Part shown: piece after piece, positions 9,541 through 18,198 of the stretch
Numbering within the stretch: the stretch's first letter is position 1
Layout of the letters: each line of letters opens with the position of its first letter
From: Arthrospira sp. PCC 9108
GTDB taxonomy: Bacteria > Cyanobacteriota > Cyanobacteriia > Cyanobacteriales > Microcoleaceae
Length of the DNA stretch: 64,000 nt
NCBI GenBank assembly: GCA_016745315.1
Contig: CP066886.1
Location: 5,766,501 to 5,830,500 of the forward strand
Direction: 5' to 3'
Translations under genes and position numbers: made by a program
The notes under the pieces: model-generated
The model's database searches: none
What the model was told of the DNA's origin: nothing
Seen by the model: only the letters and a program-made list of their open reading frames with translations

Positions 9541-10901
9541 TGGTAGCCAGAAGTGCAAGAATGCTAAGAACAACCCGTGGCTTATCCAGTCGTCAAACTA
9601 GGTCAGCAATTGGACGGAATGGAGTTAGACAGGTTAATTTTTCTCGACGAACATCAACCGAGGAAATGGGATGGTTTGGGAAGCTGTGGACAAAAGTCAC
9701 AGGAAAAGTAGTTCAGTGGGGTAAATCATTTGCGGGTTGGTTATGGGAGGGACTTACTAAGTTCTTTTCTAGCTTTAGCTTTGAAAAAGTAGCGACATTT
9801 ATTACCTCTAATTGGGACAGCTTTTGGAATTTCAACTGGAATATATCAGATGAACAGATAGACAAAAATATGATGAATATTGCTAATCAATTTATTAGTA
9901 CTACCGCCGGTTTTTTGGGTAATATGGCAGGTAAATTAGTTTGTGGAGTATTGCCTACCATTGGTATTGCATTTATCAACAAAGCTGCTGCTATGCACAT
10001 TGCCTTAAGCAAGGGACCTGAAATGCTTAGGGAAGTATCATCAGCTTTTGGTTCATACGTTAGGCAATCATTTAATATGGCTATGAAAGCTATAGCATGG
10101 CAACTGTTTAAACATGGTAGACGGGTTGTTAAAATGTTTTTAGCCGCAAGCCATTCAGCGCTTGCGAAACGTATCGTTTCGATGGTTCCCGGTGGTAAAG
10201 ACAGGATGAAAAAGTGGGGTGACGAAAAAGGTGAAGAATGGAGTTTTGGGAAACAGAGAAGGGACGCTAGAGAAAAATTACCAGAAGAATATGACGGCAA
10301 GTTAAGCACTATATGGAACCAAGATAGTTCAGAGGAATTTTGGGATGAATTCTCAGATAATTGTAAAGAAGCGATTATTTTAGTCGCTCAAGGCTTAGAT
10401 GAATATATCGCGTTACAACGCATTGAGGAAAATAGACAGCAACAGTTAGTTAGCGCGGTTATAGAAAACGGCAGCGAACGTTTTAGATTAGTATCAAGTT
10501 TGCGTAATTTACAGGAAAATGTAACCAACGCATTAGCTCAAACTGAGATATTAGGAAATAGAGATATTGGTCAATTTGTAGGGTCGGGTGATATCTCTGA
10601 AGTTCCGAATAGCAGTAATTTAAAAATTCAGTTAACCTTCATTTTGTACAATTACGAAAAACCTCCATATTGGACTAAGGAAAGACGGTCAAAACTACAA
10701 AAAACTCAAATAGAACTCCCATCAGTAGAAAGACACGAAATAACCTGGGATAAATTACAAAGGATATTTACTCAACCTAGTAAATCGGCATTTACCAAAG
10801 GCAATATCAAAGTAACCTGTAATATGCGAAATGGTAGGAAATTTTCATTTTTTGTGAATGAAAGCTCTAAATCTGACGCTGAAAGAATTGTAAGGATTTA
10901 G
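9540..10901 (+). CDS. Large basic protein with hydrophobic helices (virion- or membrane-associated?)
   Basis: 453 residues. The N-terminus (1-45) is Arg/Ser-rich and basic. Residues 45-85 are Trp-rich amphipathic sequence. Residues about 115-165 hold hydrophobic helices (FLGNMAGKLVCGVLPTIGIA). The rest is polar, ending in a beta-like domain. No family recognised. The hydrophobic part suggests membrane contact, as in minor capsid, tape-measure-like or penetration proteins. It is the last gene of the overlapping three-gene block. Confidence 0.72.
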   Translation: MVARSARMLRTTRGLSSRQTRSAIGRNGVRQVNFSRRTSTEEMGWFGKLWTKVTGKVVQWGKSFAGWLWEGLTKFFSSFSFEKVATFITSNWDSFWNFNWNISDEQIDKNMMNIANQFISTTAGFLGNMAGKLVCGVLPTIGIAFINKAAAMHIALSKGPEMLREVSSAFGSYVRQSFNMAMKAIAWQLFKHGRRVVKMFLAASHSALAKRIVSMVPGGKDRMKKWGDEKGEEWSFGKQRRDAREKLPEEYDGKLSTIWNQDSSEEFWDEFSDNCKEAIILVAQGLDEYIALQRIEENRQQQLVSAVIENGSERFRLVSSLRNLQENVTNALAQTEILGNRDIGQFVGSGDISEVPNSSNLKIQLTFILYNYEKPPYWTKERRSKLQKTQIELPSVERHEITWDKLQRIFTQPSKSAFTKGNIKVTCNMRNGRKFSFFVNESSKSDAERIVRI

Positions 10902-10920
10902 TACAATTAACAAGTTCCTC

Positions 10921-11239
10921 AATTGTTTATCCTTTGATATTTGAGGAACGTAAAGGTTTTGGCGGTAGGGAAAATGCGAAAAGAATCAAAGAGAGCAAAA
11001 TGTATATCAGTGAAGTGAAAAATACTTAACTGGGAATTAATTGATAAATTTGAACAAGCCAAAATCGATATGGGAGAGAATAGTGTTTTGGCAACGTACA
11101 AAGACCCTAGGAAGTCTAAAGTAAAAAATTCCTTTACATTTTGAGAAGAAACCTAAGTGGGTAGATGACGCAATCAGAACAGCTACTAGAACGTCGTTAG
11201 AAATGAAAACTGGGAGTCAGCCACCAACTACAGCTTAAT
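10921..11239 (+). pseudogene. Degenerate gene of about 105 codons
   Basis: Three consecutive open stretches in different frames read as one protein: FEERKGFGGRENAKRIKESK, then IDKFEQAKIDMGENSVLATY, then FEKKPKWVDDAIRTATRTSL, ending at a TAA at 11237-11239. At least two frameshifts and a stop separate them. No start codon is obvious. Function unknown. Confidence 0.45.
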
Positions 11240-11259
11240 GTAGTTTTCATTGAATAGAA

Positions 11260-11275
11260 GCTACATATATGTAGC
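11260..11275. promoter_or_regulatory. 16-bp perfect palindrome (possible operator)
   Basis: GCTACATATATGTAGC lies about 80 bp upstream of the small gene at 11357. It could bind a dimeric regulator or form a hairpin; there is no T run. Confidence 0.4.
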
Positions 11276-11356
11276 ATCTGATATATCAAATAGTTAACAG
11301 ACAAATTCAGTTAATGATGCTAGGCTCTATGTATTAACTGATTAAAGGTGATGATT

Positions 11357-11600
11357 ATGGCTAGTCCAGTAACTCTTAATATGTACTCTCGAACACCAAT
11401 TGCTAGAAGTTATCGAGCAAGTTCAACGTGCACAGATAAACGCAACTAGAAACCCTAATGGTGTAACGGTAGTTACAGCTTATACCCGCAACATGGCAAC
11501 TGGAGCTGTGACAGTATCCCTAACAATCCCTACTGATGATGTTTGGGATGCTACTGATGGCTCTATCGATGTACAAGCCATCGCTGTTTTTGTTGACTAG
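11357..11600 (+). pseudogene. Small frameshifted protein, possibly structural
   Basis: An ATG at 11357 opens MASPVTLNMYSRTP and is then out of frame. From about 11400 another frame continues as LEVIEQVQRAQINATRN and runs 66 codons to the TAG at 11598. Together they give about 80 residues of Thr/Val-rich sequence (TVVTAYTRNMATGAVTVSL). A shift near 11395 is needed. Small and beta-rich, like minor coat or decoration proteins; that is only a resemblance. Confidence 0.5.
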
Positions 11601-11680
11601 GGTTCATTAACTAGGTAGACATTAACACTATTGTTGTCTACCTATCTAAAGTTTTGTTTGATAATTAATGAGGTTAAATT

Positions 11681-12321
11681 ATGCCATTAAATGATGCTTA
11701 CGATAAATATAAAGCAAATTTTGTTGCTAAACTAGCGGAACCGAAAGGCACTTGTATCGGCAGGAGTTTGATGGTTGAGGCTCCAGTAGACAAGACATCA
11801 AAGTATGTTATCCCAATGCCTATGTTGCTGCTTTATACGCTATCCGATAACGCCGTAACACAGGAACCCGTCCTGGTGCGAGACTTAACTATCTGGAGAC
11901 CTCCCGTTAGTGGAACTACATCAACTAATGCTAATAGGCGTAATATCATACCAGGGGCTAGAGTTAGGTCATGGAAACGTATAGAGTACACAAAGATTTT
12001 TGTAGAAGCTCCTGCTCTATGGGTGGAGTATGGAGAACATATCGCACATCAGGAACTAACGCGGGTGATAGGAAGCTAAGATTTATTGGTTTAAAAGTTC
12101 CTCAAATTTTCTCGATTAATTCTTTGCTATATGTTTTTGCTCATTACTGGAGCAAAAAACCCGCGAGTATTAGAACCTATAACTCAATGTTTCGTATTCC
12201 GGCTGAATCTGAAATTACCCTCGATAACCTAGGAGAACTAACCACAGGTAAAACTGAAGCACCTAATCAAGTACAAGGAAACCTTAGCGCTTTACCTGAG
12301 AAAACAGGCAACAAACCATAA
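11681..12321 (+). pseudogene. Unknown protein of about 210 residues, frameshifted
   Basis: ATG 11681 opens a frame of 132 codons ending at 12079. A second frame continues without a gap in sense (RKLRFIGLKVPQIFSINSLL) to 12321. The switch is near 12050-12080. The protein is mixed alpha/beta with Trp and Pro and no recognisable motif. Spacing from the preceding small gene is 80 bp. Likely a structural gene of the element by position. Confidence 0.6.
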
Positions 12322-12514
12322 TAACTATCTTGTTGCTAATTATATACCCGTTAAATCACAAAATAGGATTAACGAGTTTTTTGTATTGGTTATTATTTGT
12401 ACATTCTATATATACTTAATGTAATACTTGATATTTTTATAAATAAGTGTAAATTGTATAATTTATGTTTATTTTTAATAAATTAATTAGATAAGATAAT
12501 TTTAATTAAATACA

Positions 12515-12979
12515 GTGAATTCAAAAGAGCAAGGTAACTATACAGTTACAGAATCAATTGAAGGTAGCGTAACTGTAGAAAATGTAACTAATGTCAATAC
12601 TAATAAAGTATTGACTCCTACAGAATACCAAGAGACGTTGAGTCGGTTTAATCAGTTTACTAAGTTTCTGGAGTTGGTTAATACTTACCTTCCTTACCCC
12701 AAAACTTCATTAATTCAATCATTGACCAACAAACTCCAAACGTCGGAGATTATCAACTCAAATACCTTTTATCTGACATATTCAGAGATTGCCACACTTA
12801 AACGAGTCACCAACGCAATCCTGACGCTATTAAAAGCAGGTGGAGTAAAGCTACCTCGTAAGGTTACGGGAGCCATACAGGATGATATTAATGCACTAGA
12901 AGACCATCTATTGGGCTCTGAGAGTGATTTAGAGGATGAAGATAATGAAGTCAACCCATTTTCTAGTTGGTTAGATTAA
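12515..12979 (+). CDS. Hypothetical protein, acidic C-terminus
   Basis: 154 residues starting at GTG 12515. The N-terminal 30 residues are Thr/Val-rich, the centre is helical, and the C-terminus is strongly acidic (SESDLEDEDNEVN). An AT-rich stretch of nearly 200 bp precedes it (12322-12514) and likely holds its promoter. No family recognised. Confidence 0.62.
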   Translation: MNSKEQGNYTVTESIEGSVTVENVTNVNTNKVLTPTEYQETLSRFNQFTKFLELVNTYLPYPKTSLIQSLTNKLQTSEIINSNTFYLTYSEIATLKRVTNAILTLLKAGGVKLPRKVTGAIQDDINALEDHLLGSESDLEDEDNEVNPFSSWLD

Positions 12980-13322
12980 GGCTAGTCCAAAATAAAACCA
13001 CCCATATATTATCTGTTTTCAGGACTGAAAATACAGTCCTGAAAATGAATAATACCCAGGTGGCAGTCAACAAGCATCAGGAAATTATAGCATGATACCA
13101 CGTCATCGGGTCCGAGGTTAGGCTTAACCTACGAAACATCGCGTTAACCCCCTTGATGTATATCGGTCATTCCCTATATATCAAAGTTCCAATTTCCAGT
13201 GGAAAGTCAGGAATAACGCGGCCATCAACTTTAGTTAAGTTTGATAAGGATTTTATCGCTTATTTTTTAGGTAAAATCATTAAAAATTAATACCATTAAA
13301 CCCCGAAAAACTTGAGGAATTA
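12980..13322. other. Gene-poor gap with one strong hairpin
   Basis: No credible reading frame with a start codon. It contains a perfect 12-bp stem (13016-13027 with 13034-13045, loop of 6) and an AT-rich stretch before the next gene. Nothing else recognised. Confidence 0.5.
13016..13045. terminator. Perfect 12-bp stem-loop (bidirectional terminator-like)
   Basis: TTTTCAGGACTG and CAGTCCTGAAAA flank AAAATA. The stem is A/T-ended on both sides and 37 bases after the preceding stop codon. Confidence 0.6.
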
Positions 13323-13445
13323 ATGGAGGATGCACTTGAGTATTACAGAGAAGAATACAGCATCTATGCGGCGGAAAATGGCTTAGACAAAGAAATTGAT
13401 AACCCTAGCGGAAGTTTCGGAGTGCACCCAAAAGATGAGAAATAA
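13323..13445 (+). CDS. Small acidic ORF coupled to the nuclease gene
   Basis: 40 residues from ATG 13323 (MEDALEYYREEY), strongly acidic, overlapping the nuclease start (ATG 13435) by 11 bases. Upstream codons stay open back to 13284 without an ATG. Too short for family assignment; the tight overlap with a gene of the same operon supports it. Confidence 0.45.
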   Translation: MEDALEYYREEYSIYAAENGLDKEIDNPSGSFGVHPKDEK

Positions 13446-13839
13446 ATACAATGCTAGAGGACAAAAAATAGACAGCTATTATTTTTCAAGTGCATTTGAA
13501 TGTAGGGTTTATCACCTTCTACGAAAACATGATAATCAATTAATTGTTCACCCTAAAATGACATTAATTGAACATGCAAAACCTTGGAAAAATATCACCT
13601 GGATTCCAGATTTTTAGAGTCCGTTCTTTAATCGTTACATCGAAGTTAAGGGAGTATTAACTGATTCATTTAAGCTAAAAATGCAGTTATTGCAGTACCT
13701 TAATCCTGGTTTAGTCAATCAGTGTTGGTTTGTTATAAGGGGGACATCCTACCGATGGCAAGGCATCTCATTTATCAATATCGACGAGTTTAAGGGGCTT
13801 TGGAAAAACTTAGAGATTCCAAGGGTAAACAATGAATAA
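13435..13839 (+). pseudogene. DUF1064-like PD-(D/E)XK nuclease (resolvase type) with in-frame TAG
   Basis: About 134 codons from ATG 13435 (MRNKYNARGQ) to TAA 13837. The pattern matches DUF1064/phage resolvase-type nucleases: KYNARG N-terminus, F.S..E in the first helix (FSSAFECRVY), a Gln/His-Pro-K strand, WIPDF carrying the catalytic Asp, and YIEVKG carrying ExK, followed by FKLKMQLLQYL. One TAG at 13615-13617 falls directly after WIPDF, between the two catalytic motifs, so the product as read would be inactive. Genes of this family occur in phage and plasmid replication modules, which fits the ATPase downstream. Confidence 0.72.
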
Positions 13840-14197
13840 ACTGCACTACAAGGGGTTATTTTCCATTGACGGTGAGTTAATAAACACCACCTATAACCCA
13901 CACCTATTTGAGTCAGAAACCACTCAAATAGCCTACCGGATACTAACCCCTATAAAGGAACATAAAACCCAGGAAATCCTTGATTTAGCTTATTCCTATA
14001 TGGGTTGTTATAGCCCTAGGGGGGACTACAGAGGTCACGCTACAGCAAGGTTGACAAATGAAGGCAGCCTACGAGTATCAATTGTTGGTAACCCTCAATT
14101 TTGGGAGGTATGCAAAAAAATTTCAAACGTCATAATCAATCATCAAAGGATAATTAATCATGAGTATCGGATATTACGGCAAAAAACAGGACGATAA
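13832..14197 (+). CDS. Hypothetical protein after the nuclease
   Basis: 121 residues, ATG overlapping the nuclease stop by 8 bases. Contains LAYSYMGCYSPRGDYRGHAT and a basic C-terminus. The centre contains LTPIKEHKTQEIL. No family recognised. The next gene starts inside its 3' end at 14160. Confidence 0.65.
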   Translation: MNKLHYKGLFSIDGELINTTYNPHLFESETTQIAYRILTPIKEHKTQEILDLAYSYMGCYSPRGDYRGHATARLTNEGSLRVSIVGNPQFWEVCKKISNVIINHQRIINHEYRILRQKTGR

Positions 14198-14876
14198 ATT
14201 TAGTTATTGCAGTGCAGTTAAGCCCGGTGAAACGGCAACCTTTCTAATTGTTGATTATGCATAATTCCGAATTAAGTCACCTCATTTATGGATATTCGGG
14301 AAAGGTGTATCAGGGGATTTTTCTAACTTCAATGATAGGGATTGGAGTTATTCCAAAGGTGATAAATAATTAATTGCTGTACGGTTTTGTATTGAAAAAT
14401 ACGAGACTGAATATAACGGCAAAAAACGAGAATACACCCCTACATCTCCAGAACTCGCATTGCTTAAAATAGTCGAAAGTGACTCAATGCTTACAGACGG
14501 TTCTGTGATGTTTACAGCAACAATAAATCTAAGTCAATCATCAGTCAGACCTTCTGACAGGATATTAGAGGGAAATATCGGAGACGATAATTTAAACTCT
14601 GATATTTCTAATATCTTAGAAATTGAATGTATTAATCCATTCAATCAATCTTTCGCTACTTACTCAATCGGAGATATTGACGCTTTCATTGAATCCAAAA
14701 CTAAAAATAAAGCAGGATTTAATGGAAAGGCAAAATACAAAACCTTCGAGGAAAGGTTAACAGAAGGGGCTAAGGTTTTGGATTGTGACCCTAGCTTTGA
14801 GAGTCTTTATAACAAGGTTAAACAACTTGATTCTAATGTATTAATTGCATTAATTGAATTACTGCGATTAATGTAG
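14160..14876 (+). pseudogene. Unknown protein with two in-frame TAA codons
   Basis: One frame of 238 codons from ATG 14160 to the TAG at 14874 is interrupted only by TAA at 14262-14264 and 14367-14369; no frame change is needed. The reading before, between and after the stops keeps protein-like composition (ATFLIVDYA, SPHLWIFGKGVSGDFSNFND, REYTPTSPELALLKIVE). The second half has a Lys-rich KTKNKAGFNGKAKYK patch. No family recognised; possibly a DNA-associated protein given its place between nuclease and ATPase. Confidence 0.55.
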
Positions 14877-14887
14877 TCACAAATAAA

Positions 14888-14909
14888 TCCCCCTAAATAT
14901 TTAGGGGGA
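14888..14909. terminator. 22-bp perfect palindrome between operon segments
   Basis: Arms TCCCCCTAAAT and ATTTAGGGGGA, 11 bases after the preceding stop and about 50 bases before the ATPase gene. There is no long T run, so an attenuator or RNA processing hairpin is also possible. Confidence 0.5.
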
Positions 14910-14959
14910 ATAACCACCATACCATGTCAACAAGTCAAGAGCGATAAGAGGTTACTACC

Positions 14960-15579
14960 ATGTCTGAGGACTATATTGATTATAGGCTAATCAGAAGCCA
15001 AATGTCATCTGAACTAGAAGAAATAATCACAGAAGGCAACCTGGGTGAGCAATTAGAGTCTGTTTTACGGGCTGTCTGTGTTCTGCCATATCCTGATATC
15101 CAATTCCCTATTGTAACCTCGTTTATAGCGTCTCCAGTAACCCTTATGAGTACAGCTGGCATCCTGTTCCTTTGGGGGTCTAGCGGTACTGGAAAGTCAC
15201 AGATAGCTACCGTAGCATCTGAACTATACAAGACAACCTCGGTGCTTGCTAATAGCACTTTCGCTTCACTGAGAAACAAGATACAACATGAACGATTTTA
15301 TGACCCCTTCAATGTGAATTTGAGAAAAATTTTATATTGGTATGGGAAGATATCACCCCTAGCTTATTAATTGAAAATGAGAATATGTTATCGCTTTTCA
15401 AGGTGTTAAACCGCAAAAATAGCCGAATAACCATCAGTAGTCAGACACCGGGAACTAACATGATTTTTAATGCTTTCGCTTTAAAGGTGATTAATTCAAT
15501 ACATCCATTGTGGACATTTTGGGAGTTAAACGAACTCAAAAGACGGATGTTTCCTATATGGTTTAAAAAGAGACTATGA
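14960..15579 (+). pseudogene. P-loop ATPase of the element, frameshifted
   Basis: About 206 codons. Residues 70-82 hold a Walker A motif (LWGSSGTGKSQIA). After a shift near 15310-15330 the second frame gives ILVWEDITPSLL, a Walker B-like strand, then ITISSQTPGTNMIF (sensor-like polar strand) and an Arg-rich KRRMFPIWFKK end reminiscent of the arginine region of SF3/VapE-type replicative ATPases. Replication helicase is my preferred role; a packaging ATPase cannot be excluded. It overlaps the next gene by ATGA, so the two may be a coupled pair or one split protein. Confidence 0.62.
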
Positions 15580-16154
15580 CATCAGAGGAATATAGGGGCA
15601 ATGGTTACGAGTTAAGTGATTTAAACGATGTAGAGGATATTACGCTTGATAAATTATCATCTCAATTAGAAATTTTCTGGAGAAATATCGATAACTGCAA
15701 TCAATACAGCAAGGTCAAAAAACAACTACAGAAACACAAAAAAGATATCATTAACGCTAGGTTATCAAGTGAAATTATTGTCACCCATTCATTGATTTAT
15801 CAATTATCTATCAATGAATCAATTAAACGCTTCAATGATTACTGGGATTTTGTTAATGAAAAAATCTTGACTATATCATCAGGTACTGAACAATTTTTAG
15901 ACAGTTTTATCACTCAAGGTATTGAGGCAAAAATGAAACAAAATAACCAGGCAATTAACGCGGGATGTCCTGAGTTAACCGAGGTTGTAACTGATATCGA
16001 CCCGAAAGCGTTAAAAGAAGCCATTGAGAGAGCCAAAACAGATGGATATCTTGATAGTCGCGTTAATGTTTCAGAGTTGACTAATCTAATGAAAAATAGA
16101 GGATATAATATGATTAATCAGAACAGCAAAAATGTTTGGAAACACATCATATAG
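15576..16154 (+). CDS. Helical protein coupled to the ATPase
   Basis: 192 residues starting at ATG 15576 inside the ATPase stop. Helical and charged with many Lys/Asn/Asp; no cysteine cluster and no motif recognised. It could be the C-terminal part or partner of the ATPase. Confidence 0.65.
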   Translation: MTSEEYRGNGYELSDLNDVEDITLDKLSSQLEIFWRNIDNCNQYSKVKKQLQKHKKDIINARLSSEIIVTHSLIYQLSINESIKRFNDYWDFVNEKILTISSGTEQFLDSFITQGIEAKMKQNNQAINAGCPELTEVVTDIDPKALKEAIERAKTDGYLDSRVNVSELTNLMKNRGYNMINQNSKNVWKHII

Positions 16155-16166
16155 GAGACCAAAAAA

Positions 16167-16391
16167 ATGACTAAACCTCCCAACACAAATGCCATTATAA
16201 AGGCACGGTTTAAAACATTTAAACAAATGGTAGATAGTACAGTCTACAACGCTAATAAAGAAGACGCTAAGGAAACGTTAATTTCAATAATGAATGATTG
16301 CGAGGTTGAGTTATCCTTAGCAGAAGCGAAAAAACAATTATCGCTCAAACAGCTTAATTATATTCAGCATTTACTAACCAAAATCGAATAA
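16167..16391 (+). CDS. Small basic helical protein
   Basis: 74 residues, 12 bases after the previous stop with AGGAG before the ATG. Two predicted helices, Lys-rich (KQLSLKQLNYIQHLLTK). Unknown. Confidence 0.55.
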   Translation: MTKPPNTNAIIKARFKTFKQMVDSTVYNANKEDAKETLISIMNDCEVELSLAEAKKQLSLKQLNYIQHLLTKIE

Positions 16392-16453
16392 TTTAAACCC
16401 GTCCGAAATGACGTTAAACTATCACAACTTAACCACTATCAAAGGATAAATCC

Positions 16454-16732
16454 ATGTCAATCAAATTAAGTACACCCGGATTAAACGTAGTAGAATATAG
16501 CTACATGAGTAATCGATTAAATCCTAACGTTGTAGGATTACTTGACTTAGTAGAACTTGCTATCACATCTGAACAATTCGACGAAATTGTCGAATTTATT
16601 CAAATCCACAGGCATTTTTTAAACGCGGAAATCGAGTTACTCAAAGGTATTGAAGCCTTGCTTGATGCAAAAATTACAGAACACAACAATAATCAAAATC
16701 ACCCCGATAATGATGATCACAAGTTCAATTAA
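16454..16732 (+). CDS. Small helical protein
   Basis: 92 residues from ATG 16454 preceded by AAAGGA. Leu/Ile/Glu-rich helices (LLDLVELAITSEQFDEIVEF), polar His/Asn/Asp tail. Unknown function; same operon direction and spacing as its neighbours. Confidence 0.55.
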   Translation: MSIKLSTPGLNVVEYSYMSNRLNPNVVGLLDLVELAITSEQFDEIVEFIQIHRHFLNAEIELLKGIEALLDAKITEHNNNQNHPDNDDHKFN

Positions 16733-16750
16733 TCAATAGGAAATAAAGCC

Positions 16751-17032
16751 ATGAATGAGTTTGAACAAGAAAAAATGATGGTTATTGCAGAAATGGCTAG
16801 GGAGATTTTTGTCAGATTAGCTGGCAATAATTTAACAGCAACTCGTGAGGATAGAATCACGATAGCAGAAATTGCTCATAATTACGCTATTGACTTTCTG
16901 GCAGTACACGAGAAATGGGTAGAATCTCAGTATCCAATTATTACTCGATTCGATTCAGACGTAATATCACCTGAATGTAACCTTAATGGTTATAACAGCG
17001 ATATCCTACTGGGAGGTGATTTTCATGCCTAA
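16751..17032 (+). CDS. Small protein, possible helix bundle
   Basis: 93 residues with a preceding AGGA. Helical N-terminal two thirds (MVIAEMAREIFVRLAG). The 3' end contains GGAGGTGA, the ribosome binding site of the next gene, which starts 8 bases before this gene's stop. Confidence 0.55.
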   Translation: MNEFEQEKMMVIAEMAREIFVRLAGNNLTATREDRITIAEIAHNYAIDFLAVHEKWVESQYPIITRFDSDVISPECNLNGYNSDILLGGDFHA

Positions 17033-17351
17033 GCTACTCCCAGTAGTCACACTAACAGGGTCTTACAAAGGGTTTCTGGTAGGTCATGGTAATATCTGTA
17101 TCGAAGTAGGTTCTTTAGAATGGTTTAAATACCTAGAAACCCATAAATCTTTTTCAGTAGAGGTTAATGGTAAACGATTTACAGCTTGCAAAAAACTCTC
17201 AATTAATGGTTTTACCTACTGGAACCTCAAAGGGTGGGATGGTAGCGTCAATCATCACATCTACATAGGGAAATCTGACCAACTCATTGTAGACAAGCTA
17301 ACAGACGTAGCGTTAGCTATGATTACTAAGTGCAGAATGAGTAACAGCTAA
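17025..17351 (+). CDS. Last gene of the element, hypothetical
   Basis: 108 residues. The start at ATG 17025 is fixed by GGAGGTGAT at 17012-17020; a longer reading from 16986 lacks such a site. Beta-rich with GSYKGFLVGHGNICIEVGSL and conserved-looking Trp/Gly (YWNLKGWDGSVNHHIYIG). Its stop touches the inner edge of the right TIR. Confidence 0.62.
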   Translation: MPKLLPVVTLTGSYKGFLVGHGNICIEVGSLEWFKYLETHKSFSVEVNGKRFTACKKLSINGFTYWNLKGWDGSVNHHIYIGKSDQLIVDKLTDVALAMITKCRMSNS

Positions 17352-17393
17352 ACCCTAAACCCTAACACCTAACACCTAACAGCTAACCCTAAC
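17351..17393 (+). repeat. Telomere-like CCCTAA/CACCTAA repeats
   Basis: Five to six degenerate 7-bp units of the form AACCCTA or ACACCTA. The left TIR ends with the inverse series (TGTTAGGTGTTAGGGCTTAGGG) at 3687-3708. The motif is therefore part of the TIR inner end. Confidence 0.65.
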
Positions 17394-17401
17394 TCAATAA
17401 C

Positions 17402-17433
17402 AACCTTAACCCTTATCGTGTCCTATCATGATA
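17402..17433 (+). terminator. Hairpin after the last element gene
   Basis: AACCCTTATC pairs with GATAGGGGTT and encloses the palindrome CCTATCATGATAGG; a TTGTTTGTATTTTTT tail follows. Confidence 0.6.
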
Positions 17434-17552
17434 GGGGTTGTTTGTATTTTTTGCCAGTAGTCTATTGCCAGTAGTCTATTGGAAGTTTATATGAACCCAC
17501 CCCTAGTTTACCCACAATAAACACCCTAAGCCAAAACCTTAACCCGTCTATT

Positions 17553-17587
17553 AGGGGTAATCATCCTGTGCGGAACTCAGTACCCCT
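17553..17587 (+). other. 35-bp core in non-inverted orientation (right copy)
   Basis: Differs from 3482-3516 by one base, same direction, although the surrounding TIR sequence is inverted. Confidence 0.7.
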
Positions 17588-18180
17588 ATAAATTGGAGAC
17601 TTGTCTAGCGGTATGTAGGTATCGGTTTCGATGGGGAATCAATTCTCTAGGATTATGTAGGTATCAGCGAGAGATGACGAAACAAGTTACCAGTTGAAAA
17701 GTTGTTTGGGGGTATCGCTTCAGTATGTCATAGCCAGGTTAGTCGTGATTATGCGATCGCATTTTGTTGGTAGTGAGTAGGCTCCTCAATATTTCACCAA
17801 TAATCTGACTACCCCTATGGGTTTTGAAATTTGAGCCATACCCTCCCCCCATAACCGAAACAAACACTCTTAGGGGTGCGACCGATGTGATAGCAGTCAA
17901 TGGTTCGTAACGAACCGATAGGCTTGCCATTGACGGGTATCACGAGAGAGTTACCCTATCGGTGTTTGGTTGGGGGGTGGTATGGGTATTTGACAGATTG
18001 ATTAAGTTGTGCTTATTGATTAACCCGTCAATAATTAAGATTTGTTACTAAGGGATATGCACTAATCGTCCCGTGTGCTAAGACTGAATGGAGTGCATAT
18101 TGAATGTAACGGTACGACTATCGGGTTAAAGCAATTCCCGCGATAGTAGTCAGGATAAGGGTTTAAGTTAATCGGAGAGG

Positions 18181-18197
18181 GCGGGTCTGATCCCCGC
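18181..18197 (+). other. Candidate recombination core site 3 (attR-like)
   Basis: GCGGGTCTGATCCCCGC matches the left site in direct orientation (shared CGGGTCTGAT then CCCG). It marks the outer tip of the right TIR; sequence to its right is unrelated to the element. Confidence 0.5.
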
Positions 18198-18198
18198 A

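Larger units (their letters stand above)
17350..18197 (-). repeat. Right terminal inverted repeat (about 0.85 kb)
   Basis: Inverted counterpart of 2761-3711. The inner edge starts with CCCTAA-like repeats and the outer edge ends at the GCGGGTCTGATCCCCGC site. No gene supported inside. Confidence 0.88.

Noticed and set aside
17351..17393. True telomere of a linear replicon
   Set aside because: The CCCTAA-like repeats are at the inner, not the outer, end of the inverted repeat, and the sequence continues on both sides.
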